Assembly: GCA_030688225.1 (NCBI GenBank)
Contig: JAUYIO010000080.1
Span: 1-28,570 of the forward strand
DNA length: 28,570 bases
Origin: Nanobdellota archaeon
GTDB lineage: Archaea > Nanobdellota > Nanobdellia > Pacearchaeales > GW2011-AR1
Reading direction: 5' to 3'
Shown here: positions 14,534 through 23,874 of the stretch, one piece after another
How positions within the stretch are numbered: the stretch's first letter is position 1
How the letters are laid out: each line of letters begins with the position of its first letter
The notes under the pieces: model-generated
The model's input: the letters and a program-made list of their open reading frames with translations, nothing else
The model's database searches: none
Told to the model about the DNA's origin: nothing
Made by a program: the position numbers and the translations under genes

Positions 14534-15433
14534 TTACTTCACCTCAACAACATCCAAATCTTTTGCAAGATGAGAATCCCTAAAAACTTTTTTTGCTTCA
14601 TTCAAAATTTTCTCAGGATTTTTTTCATACCTTTGACTTATGTGAGTTAAGATTAATTTTCTAGAATTTGATCTTTTTGCAATTTCTCCTGCTTGTCTTG
14701 AAGTCAAGTGCAAATGTTCTTTCGCTTTCTCTTTCAATTCTTCTCCAAAACTAGATTCACAAATCAACAAATCAGAATTCTTAACAAAACTCAAAATATT
14801 CTTGTTGTTCAAAGTATCTAAAACAATTGAAATTTTTTTGTCTCCTTCACGATAAGTTAAATCTCGCCATTTAAATTTTTTCCCGTCGTGTTTTACATCT
14901 TTTCCTTCTTTCAAATTTTTCAGCAAAGGCCCAAAAGGAAGTTTCGTCTTTTTCAATTTATTCTTATCAATTCTTATTTGTCCTTTCTTAACAAAACTAT
15001 ACGCATTCGTCGGAATTCCGTGACTCATTGATTTCGCTTCCAGATAAAAATCCTTTGTTTCAAAAAATTTCCCTGAAACTTCATCAACATTTATCTTAAT
15101 CTCTTTTTTAAATCCAAAAACTTTCAAAAGTTCTGCAAAAAATTTCTTCGTCCCCTTCGGCCCATAAACAAAAAGTGTTTTATTATATCCGCTTGAAGCA
15201 AGAGTTTGTAAAAGCCCTGGAATTCCTAAGATATGATCACCGTGCCAGTGAGTAATTAAAAGTCTCGTCAACTTGCATGGATTCAAGTTCGCTTTCCTAA
15301 ATTGCCTCTGTGTTCCCTCTCCACAATCAATCAAAATATTCTCTTCATTTCTCGTCAGCAAAATCGCAGTATGATTTCTCTTAGCACTTGGAATTTGGTC
15401 AGCTGTTCCTAAAAAAGTTATTTTTATTGTCAT
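14534..15433 (-). CDS. rnz: Ribonuclease Z (short form)
   Basis: 299 residues, normal for the short tRNase Z. It removes 3' trailers from pre-tRNA. Metal ligands: THWHGDH (H62, H64, D66, H67), H138 in SHGIPTNAYSF, D206 in IVLDT and H264 in ILTHISQRY. The PxxxRN box (P15 to N20) and GEGTQRQ (38-44) are present, as is GPKGTKKFF for the tRNA-clamping side. Proteins of this family contact the tRNA elbow, which is relevant to the altered elbows seen here. The six tRNAs of the window would be substrates. A TATA-like TTTATAAA immediately precedes its start. Confidence 0.96.
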   Translation of the reverse strand: MTIKITFLGTADQIPSAKRNHTAILLTRNEENILIDCGEGTQRQFRKANLNPCKLTRLLITHWHGDHILGIPGLLQTLASSGYNKTLFVYGPKGTKKFFAELLKVFGFKKEIKINVDEVSGKFFETKDFYLEAKSMSHGIPTNAYSFVKKGQIRIDKNKLKKTKLPFGPLLKNLKEGKDVKHDGKKFKWRDLTYREGDKKISIVLDTLNNKNILSFVKNSDLLICESSFGEELKEKAKEHLHLTSRQAGEIAKRSNSRKLILTHISQRYEKNPEKILNEAKKVFRDSHLAKDLDVVEVK

Positions 15434-15536
15434 GATTTATAAAAGAGAAAAGAGTTTTTATAATTTCCCAAAGCTCTCACTAATCAAAGCCATCTAGAAT
15501 TCTCGCCAGCGAAAATCAAAGGCTATAACGCTTCAG
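15434..15536. other. Spacer between the Sm-like gene and rnz with a shared short motif
   Basis: Contains ATTCTCGCCA (15499-15508), also found after tRNA-Met at 9611-9620. Only a weak AGCC/GGCT pairing is seen around it. The rnz promoter (TTTATAAA-like) lies at the rnz-proximal end. Confidence 0.35.
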
Positions 15537-15788
15537 TTATTCTTTTTTCAATGCAGTTGAAGCAGGAGAGATAAAGATAATTGTATCTCCACGAAGGAAA
15601 GTCAATCCAATGTTTCTTTTCATTTCGTTGTTTTGCATTTCTTTTGTGTTATCCAAAACCAAATTGATATGGATGTCAAAAGCAAGCAAAGTTCCAACAA
15701 ATTGTTTGTCTCCCTTCAAATGCACCAAAACTTCTCTACCTTTAGAATTATTCAACAAATCTAAAGGTCTTTCAATTCCGTTAACCAT
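15537..15788 (-). CDS. Sm-like archaeal protein (SmAP/Lsm)
   Basis: 83 residues with both Sm motifs: Sm1 in REVLVHLKGDKQFVGTLLAFD and Sm2 in FLRGDTIIFISP. Archaeal SmAP forms heptameric rings that bind U-rich single-stranded RNA. The N-terminal RPLDLLNNS is the usual archaeal lead-in. It lies 103 bases upstream of rnz on the same strand, so both RNA-processing genes may be read together, though the gap is large enough for a separate promoter. Confidence 0.93.
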   Translation of the reverse strand: MVNGIERPLDLLNNSKGREVLVHLKGDKQFVGTLLAFDIHINLVLDNTKEMQNNEMKRNIGLTFLRGDTIIFISPASTALKKE

Positions 15789-15912
15789 TTTATTTATTTT
15801 TAATAGCGAATTAATTCGCTAAACACAACATAATTTACAGATTTCTTTTTATAAACATTTCGTAACAAAAGAAATAGAAAGCTATTTAAATTAATTTCAT
15901 CCTCTCATTATT

Positions 15913-16263
15913 ATGAATAAAGGGAAGAAAGTTTCAGGCGGAAGATACACAAAAAACCGAAAGAAAAAACTATATGAAATAGCAGGGCAAAAGAAAAATA
16001 CCAAATTAGGAGAAGAAAGAAGAAAAATAAAAAAAACAAAAGGTGGAAACAAAAAAACATTTTTGTTGGGAGTGAAGTTTGTGAATATTCCAAAAAAGAA
16101 AAAAGCAGAAATAAAAAATGTTGTAGAAACCCCTTCAAATAAATTCCTTGCTCGTCAGAATATAATAACAAAAGGAACAATTGTTGAAACAGAATTGGGG
16201 AAAGTAAAAATAACAAATCGTCCAACACAAGAAGGAATCCTTAATGGGATTTTAATAAAATAA
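15913..16263 (+). CDS. rps8e: Ribosomal protein eS8
   Basis: 116 residues, basic. It matches archaeal eS8: the N-terminal GKKVSGGRYTKNRKKKLYEIA, then VVETPSNKFLARQNIITKGTIVETELGKVKITNRPTQEGILNGILI. eS8 is a small-subunit protein shared by archaea and eukaryotes. A TTTAAATT box (15885-15892) lies 21-28 bases before the ATG, so the message is probably leaderless. It is divergent from the Sm-like gene. Confidence 0.94.
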   Translation: MNKGKKVSGGRYTKNRKKKLYEIAGQKKNTKLGEERRKIKKTKGGNKKTFLLGVKFVNIPKKKKAEIKNVVETPSNKFLARQNIITKGTIVETELGKVKITNRPTQEGILNGILIK

Positions 16264-16335
16264 TTCTCTAACTTTTACCATTCAATCATAACTATAATAA
16301 AGCAAAGCTTTATAAAAGAAAATGTTCTCTAAATA

Positions 16336-16343
16336 TTTATAAA
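16336..16343 (+). promoter_or_regulatory. TATA-like box for tfb
   Basis: TTTATAAA, 28-35 bases before the ATG at 16371, leaving a leader of a few bases. A second CTTTATAAAA lies about 28 bases further upstream (near 16309-16318), so two overlapping promoters or an autoregulatory site are possible. Confidence 0.5.
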
Positions 16344-16370
16344 GGTTACTATTAACTCTTGAATACTAAA

Positions 16371-17297
16371 ATGAGCTTCATTAAAAAATGTCCAGAATGT
16401 GGAAGCATAAATCTTACATATGATTCCCATCTAGGAGAAGTAATCTGCAATGATTGTGGTCTTGTCGTCGAAGAAAAAATGGTCGACACAGGAATTGATC
16501 TTTCTGGAAAATTTGATAAAAGCGAAAAAAAAGGACGTGGCGGAGCTCCAATAAGTATGCAAAAATTTGACAAAGGACTTACAACAAATGTTGGAGAAAT
16601 TTCAGATATTTATCGTCTTGACCCAAAACAAACAAGAAAATTCTTAAGATTAAAAAAGTGGCAAGAACGTGTAAGCACAAGCATTGAAAGAAACTTAAGA
16701 CTTGCGATGGCTGAATTAAGAGTTATTGCTTCATATTTGAATCTTCCAAACGTCGTAAGAGACGAAGCTGCAAGAGTTTACAATTATGTTCTTCAAAGAG
16801 GATTAGTAAGAGGAAGAAGCATGGAATCAGTAATAACAGCGTGCTTATACACTGCATGTCGTTCCTATAACATTCCAAGAACATTGGACGAAATGGCAAC
16901 AGCATCAGATGTTGAAAGAAAAGAAATCGGAAGAACTTACAGATTCATAATAAGAAAATTAAAAATTAAAGTAAAACAAAGTTCACCAAAAGATTATGTT
17001 TCAAGATTTTCTTCTGTCTTGAAATTGTCACCAAAAACACAAAATGATGCTTTGAAAGTTTTGAAACAAGCAGACAAAGTTGAATTAACTTCAGGAAGAG
17101 GCCCTGCAGGAATTGCAGCAGCCGCACTTTACGTCGCTGCTTTAATGAACGACGAGAAAAAAACACAAAGAGAAGTTGCAGATATTGCGGGAATAACAGA
17201 AGTCACAATAAGAAACAGATACAAAGAGCTTATAGAAAAATTAGATTTAGAAGATAAAATAAAACAAAAAGAAAAAGAGTTGAGCAAGAAAAAATAA
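16371..17297 (+). CDS. tfb: Transcription initiation factor B (TFB)
   Basis: 308 residues from the ATG at 16371; an in-frame TTG 12 bases earlier is unlikely given the TATA position. The zinc ribbon uses C7/C10 and C26/C29 (CPECG, CNDCG). The B-reader follows (GAPISMQKFDKGLTT near 50-64), then two cyclin folds (about 100-200 and 205-300), the second with a helix-turn-helix VADIAGITEVTIRNRY that reads the BRE next to TATA. TFB recruits RNA polymerase to TBP-bound promoters. The C-terminus ends in a charged tail. The TFE fragment at the window start is a partner. Confidence 0.96.
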   Translation: MSFIKKCPECGSINLTYDSHLGEVICNDCGLVVEEKMVDTGIDLSGKFDKSEKKGRGGAPISMQKFDKGLTTNVGEISDIYRLDPKQTRKFLRLKKWQERVSTSIERNLRLAMAELRVIASYLNLPNVVRDEAARVYNYVLQRGLVRGRSMESVITACLYTACRSYNIPRTLDEMATASDVERKEIGRTYRFIIRKLKIKVKQSSPKDYVSRFSSVLKLSPKTQNDALKVLKQADKVELTSGRGPAGIAAAALYVAALMNDEKKTQREVADIAGITEVTIRNRYKELIEKLDLEDKIKQKEKELSKKK

Positions 17298-17337
17298 TTC
17301 TAAAACCTTTTATATGCAGAATTTCTCCTAACATCAA

Positions 17338-17421
17338 GCGGAGATGCCGGAGTGGTCAAACGGGCAAGATTTAGGCTCTTGTAGCTTAGTGCTTACCTAG
17401 GTTCGAATCCTAGTCTCCGCA
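17338..17421 (+). tRNA. tRNA-Leu (UAG)
   Basis: 84 nt, no intron. Acceptor GCGGAGA/TCTCCGC with A73, anticodon stem CAAGA/TCTTG, anticodon UAG, long variable arm (class II), T arm CTAGG/CCTAG with a normal TTCGAAT loop. The D loop has G18-G19. A CTTTTATATG box lies about 30 bases upstream. Class II arm and A73 fit Leu. Confidence 0.95.
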
Positions 17422-17436
17422 TTGAATAAAATTTAA

Positions 17437-20400
17437 TTAACTCACAGAAATCAATTGATTATATCTCCCCATAACCTCTTCAACATAATTATCTTGCTTC
17501 GTTATTTTATTTCCACTAGAATCTACTCCACAACCCCAACCATTATACCCTCTAACAGCAGCTTCCCAGCCGTAATATTTTACATTTTTATCAGAACATC
17601 CTTGGAAAACCAAACCATTTTTGTTTGCATCATAACTTGCTCTCAAAATCTGCGCACCAACCTCAATATTTTTTTCAGGGTTGATTAATAGTTCTTGTTT
17701 GCAAGCAAACTCCTCGCTAGGAAGCCCATATTTTCCTTTATGAGCTTGGCAATTTATTTGCATCAAACCAACAGAGCTATCAGATTGCGCATTCTTATTG
17801 CAAGTTGATTCTTGTTGCATTAAAGAAACTAACAACAAAGGATCAGGAACAGAATTTTTGTAAATAAATTCCCCATCTTTGTAAAGCAAATTTACATATT
17901 GCTGACAATTGCCACTAACACTATTTGTTTCTTGAATAGCTCTAATTACTTGTGCTTGATTTCTCTGGTTATTAAAATTATAATTAACATCTTTTCTATC
18001 TTCAAGAACTCCTGTTCCTTTTTCTCCAAGATTATAACCAAAAATAATAACAGCTCCCTGAGAAGAATCTTTTCCAGAAAGTTGGAGAGTCAAATCTAAT
18101 ATTTCCTTTGACAATGCTCTAGAAACAGAACTGCCCATATTAGAAACACGCACATAATTTTCAGGACCAGGATACAATGCAATATTCCATCCGTTTTCAT
18201 ATTTTAAATAAATATCCATAACCCGTGTTTGTTTTACAGAAAATATTCCTCCAGAAGAGTATCTAACTTTGTCGGTAATCAACTCAGCATTTCCTCTTGC
18301 TCCAAAACTAAATGTTTTTGCCCAAGCTCCTTCATCATTTACAATAACTCTTTTCATGAGTAAAATTAATCCATCTTGATAAGATTGCCCATCCAAAGTT
18401 AAAGTAAATTCTCTATTCTTATCAGACAATTTTGGAAGAACAGCAGCACGTGTTGCCTCTTGCCCTGTTATTGCTCCTGTTGCCAAAGAAGCTAATTCTA
18501 AACTATACCATTTACTATTATCAACAGACCAATACCATCCATCTGTTCTATATGAATAGTAAATATCCTGCCCACCAAAAGTATTCCCATCATCAAATTC
18601 AAAAATTGGAGAAACAGTCTCTTTAATTTCCTCGCCATAAAAAAGTTTATACCATAAATCAACTTCTTCATCTGTTAAATCATCTGTAACTATCCCTCCT
18701 TCTTTTAATACATCTCTTTTCTCTTCAGTTGTTTTTCCATCCGTTGTTCCACTCGTTCCTGCACCATCATCTCCTCCTTCAGGTTTATTTTTCTCAACCC
18801 AATCTTCGTAAGCTCTTTCTGCCAATTCAGCAGAAGCATTTCCTCTCCACAACAACAAATAAGCTTTCTCATTATTAAAGACAGCCCGATTAATTAACTC
18901 ATCAGTTATGTAACCTATTTTTTCCAAAGTATTTAATTTCTCAATCTCGTTTTTCTCTTCATTGATATCAATATAATTTCCAATAGATCTTAATTGCTCA
19001 ATAGTCTTGTCTTCAACATCTCCCAAAGCATCATCCAATAATGAAGTATTTGCAAGAATTTTTTTCACACTATTTGTATCAAGCCAACATCTTAATTTTT
19101 CATCTCCACAATATCCAACATCTCTCCACCTTGAATTTTCATTATCCCAATTTACATCTGTTCCTTGTCCAGGACTATTTGAAGAACAAATTCTCACAAT
19201 ACCTTCATTTAAAAGTTGAGGATTAATTGCCTGTTCTGCTCCTGCTTGCAAGTTAGGATTCAGGAAAGGATTCAATGCAGAAAGGCTTGCACTTCCAGAA
19301 ATACATTCCTTCTCTGTTGAAACTCTTGTATTTGCAACTTGGTCTGCAACATATTTATCACTAAGGTAATTCAATGCAAAGTCTGTTGAAACTTGTGTGA
19401 AACCGCATTCATCTTGCCCGTTTACATTAACACATAATTCTTTGTAACCTGCAGGAGCTGTAAAATCAAGAGTATCAGAATCAAAATCCCCTTTAGCAAT
19501 ATAACTTGTTGCAACAGTCACTGTTGGATTATCATAATAAAACGAAGTTCCAGAAGGGCTCTTCAAATAAACATTATAATAAGCTCCTCTATCTTTCCCA
19601 GCATAAATATGATAAAATACTTTATATTGCGAAATAGGAGGAACAGTTGCAGTAGTATATGGGATTTCTTGGAACCATGCAGAGTATTGTGGTGGTGAAT
19701 CTGGTTCTGTTAAAGCATCTATGAAATCCCCACTTGCAGAATGAACTAATGAAGGGAAATTCTTACACACTTCTGTTCCAACTTCTTCTGTTGAACGTGC
19801 ATTAAATGCTTCGTAAGAATTTGCACCATAATATTGAACCATATAATCTACAGATTTTCCTGCAACACTATAAGCGCCTAAAACATCAAGATATTCTCCT
19901 CCACCTCTCTGCCCTTCTCCAGAAACCTTTGACAACAAATTAGGAATTAATAATTTTGTAAATGGAACAGCTTGTCTCCAAAAGAAATCACACATGTATA
20001 TACTATGAATTTGATCGCAAATTCCAACTTGCTCTCCTGTTTCCAAACTATGTTGCAAACAACTTTGATAATTTTTATAAACAGAAAGAAGAGAATCAAT
20101 TCCTGCATTAACACCTGTCAAACAAACAGGAACATAAATTCCTTCCTGGTAATTCGGAGCACACAATGCAACACTTCCAATAATCCCTGATTGAACAACA
20201 TCTTTAACAGGATAAGTTCCTCCCAAATCACACCTACTCGTCGGACAAATTACAGGATCACAAACATTAAACATCGCATAACATTCTTTAGCAGACATGA
20301 AATCCTGACATTGCATTCCTGGAACATCTGCAGCAGGATTTCCAATTCCAATACTTTGCCCAAGAATATTTATTTTATCTCCTGCTTTTGTCCTTCCTTG

Positions 20401-23400
20401 CTGATAAGCAACTTGGGCCTCATTAACAGCTCTTATTCCATTATCAATAAGAGTTTTTGTTTTTGATTCGTCCAAACCAGGGAAAGTTCCATAAAATTGT
20501 CCTGCAACATTAAATCCAACACAAGTATCTCCTCTCTCATATCCATCAGGCCTTCCATCTTGCCCAACATTACACATATAAAAATAAACAAGCCTTCCTG
20601 AATCATCATAAGCTCTCAAATTTCCAGTAACTGTTTGTTTTGTAACAGCATACCAACCTTTATTCACATCAACAGGAACAATTGCAGGATAACCTTTGTA
20701 AGGGTCTGTTTCAAAAAACCTCACAACTCTGTCTTCCTGCCTTATTGGAGTGTTGTAAGAACCCTCGTCGTATTTTGTAAATTTAGAAAATTTTGTAGGG
20801 ATAATTTTGTCTTCATTTCCAACTTGAATTGTGTTTCCGGAAATTCCATTATATTCAAAAACTTTTTCTACAATATATGTAGAACCAGCACCACTTAAAA
20901 TTACAAGATATTTTTTTCCATTATATGTTATAACCTCTGAAGGATAATTAATAATTTTTCCATCATCATCTTTATCTTTTAAATTTGCACCAGGAACTTG
21001 ACTTGCTAAAATCGTTCCTCCAGAATATTCTCCATTAATAGCATCTTTATCTCCGTAAGCAGTAACTCCTAAATTAATTCCAGAACTCTCCATCTCTTTT
21101 TGCAAAGAAGTGTATAGTGCATAATTCTGCGTATTTGTTTTTATATTTGTTAAGATTTTATTCTTCTCAGCTTCTGCAATTTTTTTAAGCTCAGTACTTG
21201 AAGAAAAATCATCAAGAATCGTTTGCAATCTTTCCAAATCTCTTGCTTGAGTTAAAGTAACCTTTCCATCATCATAACCTCCTGAAGACAATGCTTCAGA
21301 AACATCAACATAAGAGGAGTTCAGATTCAAACTATTTTTTATTTCAATTAATTTTTCTCCAACATTCTCTTCTGTAATTGATTCCTGTTTATCCATGATA
21401 GAAGCAACTTGCTCAACATCTCTTTCAATGTCATCATTTTTATCCAACAAACAAGCATCAACAGAAACATATTCTCCATCATCTTTAGCTTGAGTACATA
21501 TATCAAACCACCCTCCACTTCCCCTCATAACTTCTTGTCTTGCAATTCCTTTTCCATCAAGATTAGCCAGGAAATTTTTAGCAGTAAAATAAGCTCCAGT
21601 AGCAAGGCATGCGGTTTTCAAACTTTTAACAGCTTTTCCAAGTTTTTCATTATTTGCTTCCCATTTATTAATAGTTTGTGTAACAGAATCCAATTTCTCC
21701 AGAGTTTTTTCAGGACTTAACTGAATAGCTCTTTTCTCAATTCCAATCTTGAAAGTAAAGTTAGCTTCAGTAGTTTCATATTTTACATTCGGGATTACAG
21801 AAACTTTTGCAACTTTCTCCAAATTAATATTTCCTAACGTGAAGATATATCCTCCTCCAAAACTCTCTGCAACATTTTGTTGTAAAGTTTTTGTGGGTGT
21901 AGAAAAAACCTTTCTTAAAGATTCTGCATCAGAAGAAGGTTTTACATAAACAGAAACTTTTGCAGAGTCTTCTGTTAAATCTGTCAATTGGATGTATTCT
22001 CCTTCTTCAACCAGATAAAATTTCTGATTTTTAGTCAATGTGACTTTATCAGTCATTTTTCCCTCAATAAATATTTCTGCACTAAATTCATCAGGACTTG
22101 GTTCTGTAACTCTTTCAAAAGAAATTGTTCTTATAATTCCATCAACAGAAACATCTCTGCTTGAAATTTCAGAACTTGAAGCTCTTGACATATCTCCGCA
22201 TAAACTATTCAAAGAAGATTTTAATTGTGACAAAGGATATTTATCTTCAAATTCCTCACACAAACTAATCATTGTTCTTTTCTTCCCTGTTTTATCTGCA
22301 AGTCTTATCTTCTGAAACAAAGCTTTCTCTCCAAAAGTTTGTTGATCATTCTTTAAAGTTTCAAGAGAAAATTGCTCAATAATACTATCATAATCATCCA
22401 CTGCATTATCAAGATTCTCGTCAGAAAATTTAGAATCAACAGGCTCTGCAAAATTTATAATTTTAACATTTCTCCCTTCAAGATTTTCTAATTTAGAAAA
22501 AGAAATCTTCTTGTAATTATTTCCTTCAAAAATAGATCTCATCAATTTCTCAGAATAACCTGTAAAAGATCTTCCTATATCTGCAAGAGCATTAACAAGA
22601 GGATTTCCAGTATCGCTCTTTCTTTCAAGATTACCAACCATTCTTGCAACATCTCCAAGCTCACCTTCTGTTAATTTATCTCTCTTTTCAGAAATTGCGA
22701 CAAGATAAACATAAACATCATCAACCTTATTTCCAATTCCTTTTGTTCCCATATAACTTAAATAAACAAATTTTGAATTATCACTTGCAGTGTAAAGATA
22801 ATCTCCTAATCCATAATCTTTTTCCTCTCCATCAATGTTTAATTTAATCTTCGGAGAAGTCTTTAAATCAAAAGTTTTTCTTCCAAAATCTGTAAGACAA
22901 GTTATACTAACAGACTGGGAAATTCCTTTATTGTCTATATTTTTAACCTGACATTTATTATCAAAGAATTTCTCCTCATCTGCAACTTCAACAACATCAC
23001 CATTTATTTTTAATTTAACTCTTGTATCAGGATTTTTTATTTCGTCAAGCCTTATCTCAACTCCTGCCATGCAATAAAATCCAGGAACATAAGTCCTCTG
23101 AGAAGTTTCTCCTTTCTGCAATGTAAAATTAGAAGTTGAATGAAACTCATCCTCATAAATAGAAATAGTGGCATAATCATTTGTAATTCCCTCTGCTCTC
23201 AAAAATCCCTTCCCATCCCAGAATTCATATTGATTAATCCTCTGAGAAAATTCTTCATCTGTAAGTTCAGGAAGATAATAATTTGTTCTTCCAACTCCGA
23301 AAGCATTATCTGCATCATATCTCAAGGTCGCTGTCAAAGTTCCCTCAACATAATCCGGCATTGCAGATTCATTTCTCTGTTGTCTCAAGACAATAACTGC

Positions 23401-23874
23401 ATAACCAATATTATTCAAAACAGGAGAATTTAACAAAGTTGAGGAACTCGTTTTAATTGCAGCTTGTGCAGGATGAAAACCAATTCCTGAAACTTCTTGA
23501 GGATAATCTCCTCTGAAAGAAATATGGTCAATTGTTTTTACATCTATTAAAGGATTTATTTTTGTTGCTGACAACTGACAAAGTACAGCGACATTTCTTT
23601 CCTCCAATAAATCACTTCTTACAACAGCAGGCTCACAACCAAAAGGAGCAACCTGAATTATAAAATCTTGTCCTGCCTGACACATTCCTTCATCAAAATG
23701 GCTAAAAGGAATATCTGTTCCATACCTGTTATAATTAAAAGAATTTGCAGTTCCAGGAGCAAAATATTGAGTTTTGGAATTTATATATGCAGAAGATGCG
23801 AAGCTGATTAAAAAAATTCCAATTAATAAAAGAATTACAAAATTTATTTTCTCTTTTTTTATTTTTTCTGTCAT
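17437..23874 (-). CDS. Giant secreted protein with C-terminal lytic transglycosylase domain
   Basis: 2145 residues, the largest gene here. The N-terminus is a signal peptide (hydrophobic INFVILLLIGIFLISFASSA, then YINSK, with a cleavage-like SSA). Residues 30-700 are beta-rich; 730-960 contain helical coiled-coil-like stretches; about 1185-1290 is cysteine-rich (CDPVICPTSRCDLGG, then CAPNYQEGIYVPVCLTG). A glycine/threonine linker lies near 1720-1740. Residues 2005-2145 are an SLT/lysozyme-like domain: catalytic E2022 in MQQESTC, GLMQIN (2036-2041), and AAVRGYNGWG as the YNxG block. Such domains cleave peptidoglycan glycan strands. No C-terminal anchor is seen. The start overlaps the upstream gene as ATGA. 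The middle belongs to no family I can name. Confidence 0.8.
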   Translation of the reverse strand: MTEKIKKEKINFVILLLIGIFLISFASSAYINSKTQYFAPGTANSFNYNRYGTDIPFSHFDEGMCQAGQDFIIQVAPFGCEPAVVRSDLLEERNVAVLCQLSATKINPLIDVKTIDHISFRGDYPQEVSGIGFHPAQAAIKTSSSTLLNSPVLNNIGYAVIVLRQQRNESAMPDYVEGTLTATLRYDADNAFGVGRTNYYLPELTDEEFSQRINQYEFWDGKGFLRAEGITNDYATISIYEDEFHSTSNFTLQKGETSQRTYVPGFYCMAGVEIRLDEIKNPDTRVKLKINGDVVEVADEEKFFDNKCQVKNIDNKGISQSVSITCLTDFGRKTFDLKTSPKIKLNIDGEEKDYGLGDYLYTASDNSKFVYLSYMGTKGIGNKVDDVYVYLVAISEKRDKLTEGELGDVARMVGNLERKSDTGNPLVNALADIGRSFTGYSEKLMRSIFEGNNYKKISFSKLENLEGRNVKIINFAEPVDSKFSDENLDNAVDDYDSIIEQFSLETLKNDQQTFGEKALFQKIRLADKTGKKRTMISLCEEFEDKYPLSQLKSSLNSLCGDMSRASSSEISSRDVSVDGIIRTISFERVTEPSPDEFSAEIFIEGKMTDKVTLTKNQKFYLVEEGEYIQLTDLTEDSAKVSVYVKPSSDAESLRKVFSTPTKTLQQNVAESFGGGYIFTLGNINLEKVAKVSVIPNVKYETTEANFTFKIGIEKRAIQLSPEKTLEKLDSVTQTINKWEANNEKLGKAVKSLKTACLATGAYFTAKNFLANLDGKGIARQEVMRGSGGWFDICTQAKDDGEYVSVDACLLDKNDDIERDVEQVASIMDKQESITEENVGEKLIEIKNSLNLNSSYVDVSEALSSGGYDDGKVTLTQARDLERLQTILDDFSSSTELKKIAEAEKNKILTNIKTNTQNYALYTSLQKEMESSGINLGVTAYGDKDAINGEYSGGTILASQVPGANLKDKDDDGKIINYPSEVITYNGKKYLVILSGAGSTYIVEKVFEYNGISGNTIQVGNEDKIIPTKFSKFTKYDEGSYNTPIRQEDRVVRFFETDPYKGYPAIVPVDVNKGWYAVTKQTVTGNLRAYDDSGRLVYFYMCNVGQDGRPDGYERGDTCVGFNVAGQFYGTFPGLDESKTKTLIDNGIRAVNEAQVAYQQGRTKAGDKINILGQSIGIGNPAADVPGMQCQDFMSAKECYAMFNVCDPVICPTSRCDLGGTYPVKDVVQSGIIGSVALCAPNYQEGIYVPVCLTGVNAGIDSLLSVYKNYQSCLQHSLETGEQVGICDQIHSIYMCDFFWRQAVPFTKLLIPNLLSKVSGEGQRGGGEYLDVLGAYSVAGKSVDYMVQYYGANSYEAFNARSTEEVGTEVCKNFPSLVHSASGDFIDALTEPDSPPQYSAWFQEIPYTTATVPPISQYKVFYHIYAGKDRGAYYNVYLKSPSGTSFYYDNPTVTVATSYIAKGDFDSDTLDFTAPAGYKELCVNVNGQDECGFTQVSTDFALNYLSDKYVADQVANTRVSTEKECISGSASLSALNPFLNPNLQAGAEQAINPQLLNEGIVRICSSNSPGQGTDVNWDNENSRWRDVGYCGDEKLRCWLDTNSVKKILANTSLLDDALGDVEDKTIEQLRSIGNYIDINEEKNEIEKLNTLEKIGYITDELINRAVFNNEKAYLLLWRGNASAELAERAYEDWVEKNKPEGGDDGAGTSGTTDGKTTEEKRDVLKEGGIVTDDLTDEEVDLWYKLFYGEEIKETVSPIFEFDDGNTFGGQDIYYSYRTDGWYWSVDNSKWYSLELASLATGAITGQEATRAAVLPKLSDKNREFTLTLDGQSYQDGLILLMKRVIVNDEGAWAKTFSFGARGNAELITDKVRYSSGGIFSVKQTRVMDIYLKYENGWNIALYPGPENYVRVSNMGSSVSRALSKEILDLTLQLSGKDSSQGAVIIFGYNLGEKGTGVLEDRKDVNYNFNNQRNQAQVIRAIQETNSVSGNCQQYVNLLYKDGEFIYKNSVPDPLLLVSLMQQESTCNKNAQSDSSVGLMQINCQAHKGKYGLPSEEFACKQELLINPEKNIEVGAQILRASYDANKNGLVFQGCSDKNVKYYGWEAAVRGYNGWGCGVDSSGNKITKQDNYVEEVMGRYNQLISVS

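Noticed and set aside
15434..15536. C/D box guide RNA in the rnz spacer
   Set aside because: No properly spaced TGATGA and CTGA boxes on either strand.
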